From JBGPGW01 sp046349515 (GTDB lineage Bacteria; Pseudomonadota; Alphaproteobacteria; CADEGL01): a stretch of 64,000 nt of DNA. Each line of letters starts with the position of its first letter. The first letter of the stretch is position 1. Shown one piece after another: positions 1 to 7,439 of the stretch. Location: the NCBI GenBank assembly GCA_046349515.1, contig JAXMCE010000001.1, forward strand, positions 434,001-498,000, read 5' to 3'. The position numbers were made by a program, and so were the translations under genes. The notes under the pieces were generated by a model. The model saw only the letters and a program-made list of their open reading frames with translations, searched no databases and was not told where the DNA came from.

Positions 1-970
1 CATCCTCGATGTCGGGCGCCATCTCGAGCGCGACGACATCGATCCGCCGCTCCGCGCGCTCTTCATCTACAACCACAATCCGATCGTCGTTCACACCGAC
101 CAGAACCGCCTGAAGCGCGGCCTCGCGCGCGAGGACGTGTTCACCGTCGGCGTCGAGATCACCATGACCGAGAGCATGCACTATTGCGACATCGTGCTGC
201 CCGCGGCCTCCCATTTCGAGTGCGACGATCTCTACGCGTCCTACGGCCATCACTGGCTGCAGCGCGCCGAGGCCGCGATTCCGCCCATCGGCGAGGCGGT
301 GCCCAACACCGAGATCTTCCGGCGCCTCGCGGCCCGCTTCGGCTTCGAGGATGCGTGCCTCAAGGCGAGCGACCGTGAGCTCATGGATGACGCGATCGAC
401 GGGGCCGATCCGCGTCTGCGCGGGATGAGGCCGAGCGAGATCCCGACGGGTCAGCCCCTCCACATGACGGCGCCCGACGGACGGTCGCTCGTCCTTTTCG
501 ACACCGTGAGGCCCGGGACTCCCTCCGGCAAGATCGAGCTCGCGTCCCAATGGCTCGCCGAGCGCTGGGGCGCCGCCGCGCGCCTGCCGGGCTTCCGGCC
601 ACGGACGTCGACCTATCCCCTCACGCTCATTTCGCCCGCCTCGGACCAGCGCATCTCCTCGACGCTTCTGGGCCAGGGCGGCGCGCCCGCCGACACTCCG
701 CCCCTCCTCATGCATCCGAAGGACGCGCGGGCGCGGGGGCTCCTCGGCGCCAATCGCGTCCGGGTATGGAACGATCTCGGCTCCGTCCTTTTGCCGCTCA
801 TCGTCACCGATGCGATCGCGCCCGGCACCGTCTCGTCGGAGAAGGGCGCGTGGCTCGCGACGAGCGAGAACGGCCAGACGATCAGCGCCCTCGCCTCCTC
901 CGACGACCGCGCGGACCTCGCGGAGGGCGCCTGTTTCAACGATACGGGCGTCGAGGTCGAAGCGGCCTGA
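1..970 (+). CDS. Molybdopterin-dependent oxidoreductase, C-terminal part (5' end outside window)
   Basis: The frame is open from the left edge (codons begin at base 2) and gives about 322 residues ending at a TGA. Visible family signatures are an early YNHNPIVVH segment, the CDIVLPAASHFE segment (MopB proteins commonly carry a similar sequence before the C-terminal domain), and a C-terminal molybdopterin-dinucleotide-binding barrel with FDTVRPGTPSGKIEL and RVWNDLGSVLLPL. This places it in the DMSO reductase/formate dehydrogenase superfamily as a catalytic subunit binding bis-MGD. The N-terminal part, with the Fe-S site and the Mo ligand, lies outside, so the substrate cannot be told. A small ABM-domain gene follows 33 bp downstream and may share the transcript. 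Confidence 0.85.
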   Translation, partial: ILDVGRHLERDDIDPPLRALFIYNHNPIVVHTDQNRLKRGLAREDVFTVGVEITMTESMHYCDIVLPAASHFECDDLYASYGHHWLQRAEAAIPPIGEAVPNTEIFRRLAARFGFEDACLKASDRELMDDAIDGADPRLRGMRPSEIPTGQPLHMTAPDGRSLVLFDTVRPGTPSGKIELASQWLAERWGAAARLPGFRPRTSTYPLTLISPASDQRISSTLLGQGGAPADTPPLLMHPKDARARGLLGANRVRVWNDLGSVLLPLIVTDAIAPGTVSSEKGAWLATSENGQTISALASSDDRADLAEGACFNDTGVEVEAA

Positions 971-1003
971 GCGGCCCCCAACCGGCGAGCCGCCTCAACA
1001 GTC

Positions 1004-1348
1004 TTGGAGCATCCGGTGCCGTTCATTTCCCGCACGCCCGAGCCTCCCTACTACGCCGTGATCTTCACGTCGATCAATGCGGACACGGACCATAGGGAGC
1101 ACTCCCAAATGTACGAGCGGCTCGTTGCCGTGGCCGCGCGATACGAGGGGTTTCTCGGTATAGAAGCTGCCCGCAATCGGGATGGATGTGGCGTCGCGGC
1201 CATCTACTGGAAAGACGCCGACGCCATTGCGGCATTCGCACGCGATCCGGAGCACGCCATCGCCAAGAAGAAAGGGCGAGAGGTTTGGTATTCGCATTAC
1301 CTGATCCGCATTTGCAAGGTCGAGCGCGCCTACGGACGGCCCGACTAG
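1004..1348 (+). CDS. ABM-domain (antibiotic biosynthesis monooxygenase-like) small protein
   Basis: A 114-residue protein with the dimeric alpha/beta-barrel ABM fold. It opens with an SRTPEPPYYAVIFTS strand, has a central GFLGIEAARNRDG segment and an IYWKDADAIAAF segment, and ends WYSHYLIRICKVERAYG. The family includes small cofactor-free oxygenases and haem-degrading enzymes, but many members have no known reaction. The start used is TTG at 1004. GTG at 1016 is in frame and equally possible because neither has a clear ribosome binding site. It lies 33 bp after the molybdoenzyme and is probably cotranscribed with it. Function is inferred only at fold level. Confidence 0.75.
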   Translation: MEHPVPFISRTPEPPYYAVIFTSINADTDHREHSQMYERLVAVAARYEGFLGIEAARNRDGCGVAAIYWKDADAIAAFARDPEHAIAKKKGREVWYSHYLIRICKVERAYGRPD

Positions 1349-1509
1349 GCAAGCAACGACCTCGACGAGATCAAGACGATCGCCCGGGCGGCGCTTTCGA
1401 GAGTGTCCAACGAACGTCCGGGATCGGTGTCCGCGCAGGCATCGGGCGCAATACCTGAAATAACTCGCTTCCGTTGAGTGCGCCAAAGTGCCGCTCTGCC
1501 CATACAGAG

Positions 1510-1544
1510 AAGCCCCGCCGGGCGCGAAGCCGACGGCGGGGCTT
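1510..1544 (-). terminator. Stem-loop terminator after the glycine-zipper lipoprotein gene
   Basis: A perfect 10-bp inverted repeat (1510-1519 with 1535-1544, GC-rich core flanked by AA/TT) encloses a 15-nt loop. It begins about 50 bp past the stop of the minus-strand lipoprotein gene. The stem ends in TT followed by a short pyrimidine run in either direction, so it may also stop readthrough from the plus-strand ABM gene. Confidence 0.6.
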
Positions 1545-1594
1545 TCCTTGGACTGGGGTTAGCCGGGATACGGCCCGGCGCGGAACGGTCGACG

Positions 1595-1819
1595 CTATTT
1601 CCTGTCGTTGCCCGTGAGCGCGCCGATCGCGGCACCGCCCGCGCCGCCGATGAGGGCGCCGACAAGCGGAGAGCCGCCCGTGACCGCGCCCACGAGCGCG
1701 CCGCCGCCGGCGCCGATCGCACCGCCCGAGAGCGTGCGCTGCTCGCGGTTGCTCAGATTCGAGCAACCCGCCGCGCTGAGCAAGAGAACAGGGACGAGAA
1801 GGATGGCAATCCGTTTCAT
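1595..1819 (-). CDS. Glycine-zipper lipoprotein, 17 kDa antigen/osmotically-inducible-like small form
   Basis: A 74-residue exported protein. Residues 1-18 form a signal peptide (MKRIAILLVPVLLLSAAG) followed by the lipidation Cys of an SAAGC lipobox. The mature part is almost entirely a Gly/Ala zipper (GGAIGAGGGALVGAV, GALIGGAGGAAIGAL), a membrane-inserting motif found in small outer-membrane lipoproteins. The start at 1819 is favoured over an upstream in-frame codon at 1831 because GGAGG lies 5 bases before it and would otherwise be coding. It is a monocistronic gene with a strong hairpin downstream. Its role is probably envelope-structural, which is inferred. Confidence 0.8.
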   Translation of the reverse strand: MKRIAILLVPVLLLSAAGCSNLSNREQRTLSGGAIGAGGGALVGAVTGGSPLVGALIGGAGGAAIGALTGNDRK

Positions 1820-2167
1820 GTCGACCTCCACCTTGGAAACCTCTTCACGACACGCACCCCTTCGCTTCTGCTGAGCGCATGAGGGCCGCGTTCGACCAAA
1901 GATATGGGGCCGCGGCGCTGACCCGGCCGTGAATGAACCGTGACAAAAAGTTCATCGGCGACGCGCGGGGCGGAAAACCCCGCGATTTCAAGGGCTCGAT
2001 CGGCGCCCGGCCCGGAAATGTCACAGCGTTGTCCCGGCGCCATGCGCCAAGGCGCGCGCGTCGGATGCGCGCAGAGCCGGATCCACGCCCCTCTCCCGAG
2101 GCCGTGACAGGCTTGCGACCCGCAGCACTTTCGACAAATCATGCCGAGCGGGCCAGGGGGGACAGGG
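1820..2167. other. Intergenic region between divergent genes (348 bp), no gene seen
   Basis: This stretch separates the minus-strand lipoprotein gene from the plus-strand enolase-superfamily operon, so it should hold two promoters. No consensus -35/-10 pair stands out. A short inverted repeat, ATGAAC at 1933-1938 and GTTCAT at 1950-1955, with an A-rich centre is the only operator-like signal noticed. A long overlapping frame on the plus strand has no recognisable protein and is judged non-coding. Confidence 0.4.
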
Positions 2168-3367
2168 ATGAAGATCACCCGGATCGAGACGTTGAGCCTC
2201 GGCGAGTTCCCCAACCTCGTCTGGGTGCTCGTTCACACGGACTCAGGTGCGGTCGGCCTCGGCGAGACGTTCTTCGGCACCGAGGCTGTCGCGTCCTATG
2301 TCCACGAGACGCTCGCGCCGCAGATGCTGGGGCAGGATCCGCTCCGCATCGAGGCGCACAGCCGCAAGCTTCTTCAGCACTACGTCGGCTTCAAATCGAC
2401 GGGTACGGAGATCCGCGGCGCGTCCGCCTTCGACTTGGCGCTCTGGGACATCTTCGGCCAAGTGAGCGGCCAGCCGCTCTACCAGCTCCTCGGCGGCAAG
2501 TGCCGCGAGCGCATCCGCGTCTACAACACCTGCGCGGGCTACCGCTACGTGCGGAAGCGCCCCGTCCTCTCGACAGAGAACTGGGGCTTGAGCCAGGCCG
2601 AGGGGCCTTACGAGGATCTCGACGCCTTCCTCACCCGCGCGGACGAGCTGGCCGAGAGCCTTCTTTCCGAAGGCTATACGGGCATGAAAATCTGGCCGTT
2701 CGACTTCGCGGCCGAGGCCACGAACGGCACGGACATCTCGACGTCCGATCTCAAGAAAGCGCTCGAGCCGTTCGAGAAGATCAGGAAGCGCGTCGGCAAT
2801 CGAATCGACGTCCATGTCGAGCTACACGCGCTGTGGCAGCTGCCGGCCGCCATCAAGATCGCCCGCGCGCTCGAACCCTTCGATCCCTATTGGTACGAGG
2901 ACCCGATCAAGATGTCGAACATGGACGCGCTCGCGCGCTTCCGCGAATCGACGCGGGTCTGGACGACGGCGAGCGAGACGCTGTCGACGCGCTGGGCCTT
3001 CCGCGAGCTGTTCGAGCGTGGTGCGACCAGCGTCGCCATGCTCGACATCGGATGGTGCGGCGGGATGAGCGAGGCCAAGAAGATCGCGACCATGGCCGAG
3101 GCTTACGAGCTGCCGCTGGCGCCGCACGACTGCACGGGGCCGGCGCTGCTCACGGCCTCGGTGCACCTCGCCATGGCCTCGCCCAACGCGCTCGTCCAGG
3201 AGGTCGTCCGCGCCTTCTATCACGGCTGGTACCGGGAACTGGTAACGGACCTTCCGCCGATGAAGGACGGCTTCATCGCGCCCACGGAGACGCCCGGCCT
3301 CGGCACCGCGTTGAAGCCCGAGTTGCGCGCGCGCGCTGATGCGCGTCTCCGCGCGAGCGCCCTCTGA
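2168..3367 (+). CDS. Enolase-superfamily (mandelate racemase/muconate lactonizing) enzyme, probable sugar-acid dehydratase
   Basis: A 399-residue protein with an N-terminal capping domain (MKITRIETLSLGEFPNLVW, GLGETFFGTEAV) and a C-terminal barrel. Candidate catalytic and metal residues are the Lys in TGMKIWPF, a Glu in VHVELHALW, the Glu in WYEDPIK, the Glu in ASETLSTRW, and a late His in APHDCTGP. Family members abstract a proton alpha to a carboxylate, most often dehydrating aldonic acids. The ATG at 2168 is preceded by a strong G-rich Shine-Dalgarno (GGGGGGA, 8 bases away). The next gene starts only 11 bp downstream, so it forms an operon with a 2-hydroxyacid dehydrogenase, which fits a sugar-acid or hydroxyacid catabolic pair. 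The substrate is unknown. Confidence 0.85.
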   Translation: MKITRIETLSLGEFPNLVWVLVHTDSGAVGLGETFFGTEAVASYVHETLAPQMLGQDPLRIEAHSRKLLQHYVGFKSTGTEIRGASAFDLALWDIFGQVSGQPLYQLLGGKCRERIRVYNTCAGYRYVRKRPVLSTENWGLSQAEGPYEDLDAFLTRADELAESLLSEGYTGMKIWPFDFAAEATNGTDISTSDLKKALEPFEKIRKRVGNRIDVHVELHALWQLPAAIKIARALEPFDPYWYEDPIKMSNMDALARFRESTRVWTTASETLSTRWAFRELFERGATSVAMLDIGWCGGMSEAKKIATMAEAYELPLAPHDCTGPALLTASVHLAMASPNALVQEVVRAFYHGWYRELVTDLPPMKDGFIAPTETPGLGTALKPELRARADARLRASAL

Positions 3368-3378
3368 GGCGCGGCGCC

Positions 3379-4365
3379 ATGCAATGCGTGCTGTGGGGCG
3401 GGGCCGCCCTTCCCTATGCCGAGGGCCTTGCCCAGGCGCTCGAGACAAGCTGGTCGATCGCGCCCGTCGCGGCCAATGCGGAGGCGCGCACCGTCGCGGA
3501 AGCCTTCGGAGCTGCGACGGCCCTCATCACCACGCATCTCGATGCGAGCCTGCCGTCAGCACCCCGGCTCCGGCTCGTGCAGGTGCCGGCCGCCGGCTAT
3601 GACGGCATCGCGCTTGCCGCGCTGCCGAAGGGCGTCACGCTCTGCAACTGCTTCGAGCACGAGCCGGCGGTCGCCGAATACGCGATGCTCGCCATGCTCG
3701 AATGGTGCGTGCGGCTCGGCGATGCGGACCGTGCGGTGCGGGCGGGCGACTGGACGCGGGCCGCGCGCTTCGGTGCCGCGCCCAATGCCGAACTCCACGG
3801 GCGGACGGTCGCGATCGTCGGGCTCGGCCGTATCGGCCGGGCGGTCGCCCGCCGCGCAAAGGCCTTCGGCATGCGGGTGCTGGCCGCGAACCGCACGGTG
3901 CGCGCGGGTAACGCGGAGGTCGACGAGCTGCGCGGCCTCGAGAGCCTCGCCGCCACGCTCGCCGACGCCGATTTCGTGATCGTGGCCTGCGCGCTCACGC
4001 CCGAGACGACGGGGCTCATCGGCAAGGCGGCGCTCGCCGCGATGAAGCCCAGCGCCGTCATCATCAACGTCGCGCGCGGCGCCGTGATCGACGAGGAGGC
4101 ACTCTGGGACGCGCTCGTCAAGAAACGCATCGGCGGCGCCGTGATCGATACCTGGTGGCGCTACCCCACGGCCGCGCGCACCGACTATGCCGATTGGCTC
4201 CATCGCTGGGACCGGCTCGACAACGTGATCCTGAGCCCGCACCTCGCGGGCTGGAGCCACGGCACCGCCGCACGGCGCACCATCGCGATGGCGCGCAACC
4301 TCGATCGCCTCCAGCGCGGCCAGCCGCTCGAAAACGTGGTCGCGATCGGCGGCGAGAGGGCCTGA
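3379..4365 (+). CDS. D-2-hydroxyacid dehydrogenase family oxidoreductase with atypical active site
   Basis: A 328-residue NAD(P)-dependent 2-hydroxyacid dehydrogenase. The Rossmann domain is marked by VAIVGLGRIGRAVARRA. The catalytic Arg is in NVARGAVIDE and the catalytic His in SPHLAGWS. The position that normally carries the catalytic Glu (in the DVFxxEP segment of SerA-like enzymes) reads DTWWRYP, so Tyr seems to replace Glu. This may mark a distinct subfamily with a different substrate or reaction. It is cotranscribed with the enolase-superfamily gene 11 bp upstream and converges on the minus-strand M24 pair. Confidence 0.82.
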   Translation: MQCVLWGGAALPYAEGLAQALETSWSIAPVAANAEARTVAEAFGAATALITTHLDASLPSAPRLRLVQVPAAGYDGIALAALPKGVTLCNCFEHEPAVAEYAMLAMLEWCVRLGDADRAVRAGDWTRAARFGAAPNAELHGRTVAIVGLGRIGRAVARRAKAFGMRVLAANRTVRAGNAEVDELRGLESLAATLADADFVIVACALTPETTGLIGKAALAAMKPSAVIINVARGAVIDEEALWDALVKKRIGGAVIDTWWRYPTAARTDYADWLHRWDRLDNVILSPHLAGWSHGTAARRTIAMARNLDRLQRGQPLENVVAIGGERA

Positions 4366-4383
4366 GCGCGGCCGGTTTCGGAC

Positions 4384-4404
4384 TCGGTGCCGTCGTGGCA
4401 CCGA
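4384..4404. terminator. Hairpin between convergent genes, possible bidirectional terminator
   Basis: A perfect 8-bp inverted repeat (TCGGTGCC at 4384-4391, GGCACCGA at 4397-4404) with a 5-nt loop sits in the 54-bp gap between two converging genes. There is no U-tract on either side, so it may be only a transcript-end stabiliser. Confidence 0.35.
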
Positions 4405-4419
4405 AGGGGAACTCTCGGA

Positions 4420-5598
4420 CTATTTGACGAACAGCGTCCGCGGCGTCGCGGTCAGGGCCTCGTGCCCGTTCTCGGTCACGGCAAACGATTGGGTGATGGT
4501 GATCCCGACGTCATCGAGCCACAGGCCGGGCATCATGTGGAAACACATGCCCGGCCGCAGAACCGTTTCATCGCCCTTGCGCAGGCTGGCCGTGCGCTCC
4601 CCGACCGCCGGCGGAAACCCGACGCCGATCGAATAGCCGAGTCTCGCCTCCTTCTCCAAGCCGTGGCGGGCGAGCGCTTGCCGGAAGGATTCCGCGACCT
4701 CCGCACATGTCCGACCGGGCCGGACACTCTCGAGCCCGGCATCGAGGACCTCCGCCGCGATCTCCCCGAGCTTCTGGTAGGCGGGCGAAGGCTTGCCCAC
4801 CGCGATCGAGCGGCTGATGTTGACCTGGTAGCGATGCCGCACGCCGTAAAGCTCGAGGTTGAGCGTGGTCGATGCCGGCAGCCGCTCATCGGTCCAGGCC
4901 GCGTGCGGTGCGATCGCGCGCTCGCCAACGCAGAGGTGGGGTGGCGCGCAAGTGTAGGATCCCCCGAATTCGGGCGTGCCCGCCATCATCTGGTGGTAGA
5001 CGGCGGCCGCGATATCGCATTCGCGCACGCCGGGTGCGATCATGTCGACGGCGCGCTTCATCATCGCATCGGCGATGCGGCCGGCTTGGCGCATGATCGA
5101 AAGCTCGGCCCGGCTCTTCACGATTCGAATCCAGTTGACCAGGAGGTCCGCGTCGACGAACTGGGCGCGCGGCAGCGCCCGGACGAGATCGGCATGCGCG
5201 CGCGCCGAATAGTAATAGCCGCCCATCTCCACGCCGATCTTCGACGTCTCGCCGCCAACCTCCTTCACGATGTCGGCCATGTAGTCGTAGGGCGACAACG
5301 TGGCCGATTGCACATAGCGGTCGGGGTAGCCCCTCAAATTGTCCTCGGCGAGATACGTGGTCATGACGGCCGAGACGCGGTCCATGAATCGCCCGACCCA
5401 AATAGGCTCGTCGTGACTGGCCGCCACGATCACCAGTTGCGGCGTGTAGAACGAATAGGCGTTGTAGCCGGTGAGGTAGTTCTGGTTGGACGGCTCCGAG
5501 AGAAGCAGGACGTCGATTCCCCGCCTGGCCATCTCCTTCTTGACGGCCGCCAAGCGTGCTGCGAATTCGGCTCGCTCGAAATGCAGTTCCTTCTTCAT
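4420..5598 (-). CDS. Creatinase/aminopeptidase-P-fold (M24) protein lacking canonical metal ligands
   Basis: A 392-residue protein with a creatinase N-terminal domain (ERAEFAARLAAVKKEMARRG, NQNYLTGYNAYSFYTPQ) and an M24 pita-bread C-terminal domain. Aligned by eye to the five M24 metal ligands (Asp, Asp, His, Glu, Glu), the residues here are Glu (NLELYG), Asn (QVNISRS), Tyr (LGYSIG), Met (FHMMPG) and Thr (GITITQ). It is therefore probably not a metallopeptidase. Metal-free relatives such as creatinase and the ectoine hydrolase DoeA/EutD hydrolyse C-N bonds in small metabolites. GGAGGAG lies upstream of the ATG. A paralogue precedes it by 42 bp in the same operon. Confidence 0.8.
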   Translation of the reverse strand: MKKELHFERAEFAARLAAVKKEMARRGIDVLLLSEPSNQNYLTGYNAYSFYTPQLVIVAASHDEPIWVGRFMDRVSAVMTTYLAEDNLRGYPDRYVQSATLSPYDYMADIVKEVGGETSKIGVEMGGYYYSARAHADLVRALPRAQFVDADLLVNWIRIVKSRAELSIMRQAGRIADAMMKRAVDMIAPGVRECDIAAAVYHQMMAGTPEFGGSYTCAPPHLCVGERAIAPHAAWTDERLPASTTLNLELYGVRHRYQVNISRSIAVGKPSPAYQKLGEIAAEVLDAGLESVRPGRTCAEVAESFRQALARHGLEKEARLGYSIGVGFPPAVGERTASLRKGDETVLRPGMCFHMMPGLWLDDVGITITQSFAVTENGHEALTATPRTLFVK

Positions 5599-5640
5599 GC
5601 TGACGCTCCTCCGGATTCAGACGATGACTGACAACCCTTT

Positions 5641-6810
5641 CTACAGTTCGAAAAGCTTCCGCGGCGCTTTCGTCAAGACCTCGACACCGGACTCAGCGAC
5701 GCGGAACGTCTCGCTGAGGACGTAGCCGAAATCCTCCTCGACCCAGTTTCCCAGCATCAGGTGGAAGGTCATGTTCGGCTTGAGCTCCGTCATGTCGCTG
5801 ACCTGGAGACTCGCGGTCGGCTCGACCCAATCGATGCCGATGGCGTAACCGCAGCGCGTTTCCTTCTTGAAGCCAAGCTTTTCGATCGTGCGATAGAAAG
5901 CACTCGCGATATCGCCGCAGGTGCGACCGGGCCGGACCACCTCGAGCGCCGCCTCGAGGCCCGCGACCTCCGCCTCGTGGAGGCGACGGAGACGCTCCGG
6001 GGCAGTGCCGATCGTGAAGGTGCGCATGATCGCGGCGGTGTAGCCGTAGCGATTGCCGCTCAGCTCGACATTGACCTGCGAGCCCTGGCGGAAAACATCC
6101 TCGCTCCACAAGATGTGAGAAACGCCCGTGCGCGGCGTCGAACACATGAGGAGCGGCAACACGCCCGTCGCGCGCGGACCCTTGCCGTCGCCGCGCACCT
6201 GCGTCGCCACGATCTCGGCCGCGGCGTCGGCCTCCCGCACGCCGGGGCGGATGACCTCCGCCGCGCGCATGATCGCCGCATCGACGATGGCGGATGCTTC
6301 CCGCATGACGGCGATTTCGAGATCGGATTTGAGGAGCCGCACCCAGTCCACGAGCTTGCTGCAATCGACGATCCGCACCTTCGGCAGCCGCGCCTTGAAC
6401 TTCTCCGCCGCCAGCGCCGAGAGCGAGCCGAGCTCGAGTCCGAGGCCGCGGTCCGTAAGGCCACGCTCAAGGAGCAGCTCGATGATCGCATCGAATCCTG
6501 TCTTGTCGGCCTTGCCGACATAGGCATCGGAATAGGCGACGATGCTGCGGCGCTCGAGGAAAGTGTGGTGAAACGTGCCCGCCTGATCGATGCCACGCAC
6601 GATGAGCGTCGGCTCTTCCTCGCGTGCGGACACCACGAGCGCATGAATGGAGAACATCCGCGTGAGGTTCCCCGTCAGATAGGTGATGTTGGCCGAGCTC
6701 GTGACCACGAGCGCCTCGATCTCGCGCCGTGCCATCTCCGCTTTGACCGCGGCGAGTCTCCGCAGGTACTCGGTTCTCGGGAAAGCCTGCGGTCCTTTAC
6801 TGATCGCCAT
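5641..6810 (-). CDS. Second creatinase-fold (M24) protein lacking canonical metal ligands
   Basis: A 389-residue paralogue of the downstream gene, with the same architecture (AEMARREIEALVVTSSANI, TYLTGNLTRMFSI; C-terminal VRPGRTCGDIASAFY). Ligand positions read Glu (NVELSGNRYGY), Ala (TAAIMRT), Tyr (CGYAIG), Met (FHLMLGNW) and Ser (VLSETF), so again none of the five matches the metallopeptidase consensus. The start is taken at 6810 because GGAG lies about 11 bases upstream and the creatinase domain begins soon after. The upstream in-frame extension has no family similarity. Two tandem 16-bp repeats lie 70-100 bp upstream. The pair may act as a heteromer or on related substrates, which is inferred. 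Confidence 0.8.
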   Translation of the reverse strand: MAISKGPQAFPRTEYLRRLAAVKAEMARREIEALVVTSSANITYLTGNLTRMFSIHALVVSAREEEPTLIVRGIDQAGTFHHTFLERRSIVAYSDAYVGKADKTGFDAIIELLLERGLTDRGLGLELGSLSALAAEKFKARLPKVRIVDCSKLVDWVRLLKSDLEIAVMREASAIVDAAIMRAAEVIRPGVREADAAAEIVATQVRGDGKGPRATGVLPLLMCSTPRTGVSHILWSEDVFRQGSQVNVELSGNRYGYTAAIMRTFTIGTAPERLRRLHEAEVAGLEAALEVVRPGRTCGDIASAFYRTIEKLGFKKETRCGYAIGIDWVEPTASLQVSDMTELKPNMTFHLMLGNWVEEDFGYVLSETFRVAESGVEVLTKAPRKLFEL

Positions 6811-7159
6811 GGTCTTGGCTCCGTGAGGATTTGTCGGGTTGAGGCGGGCGAAGGTTCGAGCTCGACTGCGCCTCGAGGGCGCAAGTCGCATCATAGACAA
6901 GTCTCATCATAGAGAAGCATCACAGGCCTTAGAACCGGCGCTCCCGCGATCGCAACGTGCTGCCGCTGACCTTCGAGACACCGGATAGGAGATGTGCGCG
7001 CCCAATCGTCAAAGCCGGTCAAGTGAAGATGCCGGAAGGTTGGCGGGTGTTGGGGGGCGAGGCGAAGGGGGCCCGCATGGCTCGGCCGCCCGGCGCCCGC
7101 GATCCGAGGACGCCGGCGGGGCTGACACTGCCCCGAGAAATTCACCGATGATGGAGAAT
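6811..7159. other. Intergenic region upstream of the M24 pair (349 bp)
   Basis: No credible coding region is seen here. It contains the tandem repeat at 6882-6913, which should be part of the control region of the minus-strand M24 operon. The rest up to the 3' end of tRNA-Glu shows no hairpin with a U-tract and no other recognisable element. Confidence 0.4.
6882..6913 (-). repeat. Two tandem 16-bp direct repeats upstream of the M24 operon
   Basis: Read on the minus strand, 6898-6913 is TCTATGATGAGACTTG and 6882-6897 is TCTATGATGCGACTTG, a head-to-tail pair differing at one base. Each copy contains TATGAT, a five-of-six match to a -10 hexamer. The repeats lie 72-103 bp ahead of the start of the first M24 gene. 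They look like either tandem operators spaced about 1.5 helical turns apart or duplicated promoter elements. Confidence 0.6.
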
Positions 7160-7235
7160 TGGCGTCCCCACGGGGATTCGAACCCCGGTTTGCGGCGTGA
7201 GAGGCCGCCGTCCTAGGCCTCTAGACGATGGGGAC
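7160..7235 (-). tRNA. tRNA-Glu (anticodon CTC)
   Basis: The 76-nt minus-strand sequence folds as a full cloverleaf. It has a 7-bp acceptor stem (GTCCCCA with TGGGGAC), the D-loop AGAGGCCTAGGA, an anticodon loop CTCTCAC giving anticodon CTC, and a T-loop GTTCGAATC. The 3' CCA is encoded. A -10-like TATAAC lies at 7248-7253 just upstream. Confidence 0.97.
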
Positions 7236-7439
7236 GGGCCGAGGGGCGTTATAGCGGGTGAGCGCGGAGATTGATAGTACCCCCGATGCCCGGCTGTGCG
7301 CGCCAGGGCGCGGCGGCGCAGGCACTCGAAACGCCCTGGGGCGGCAGAGGCGAACCTGATAAGAATCGGCGGACCGACGCGTCCCTGCCGCATGCTCGTC
7401 CGCGGCGGGACCATTCGATCTCCATCGCCCGAGGATTTC

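Noticed and set aside
1933..1955. ATGAAC/GTTCAT inverted repeat as a GntR-type operator
   Set aside because: Only six bases per arm with an 11-bp spacer and no regulator gene nearby. Kept as a remark only.
1933..3339. Plus-strand frame overlapping the enolase-superfamily gene in another register
   Set aside because: Arg/Pro/His-rich translation without motifs, and the other frame encodes a complete enzyme with catalytic residues.
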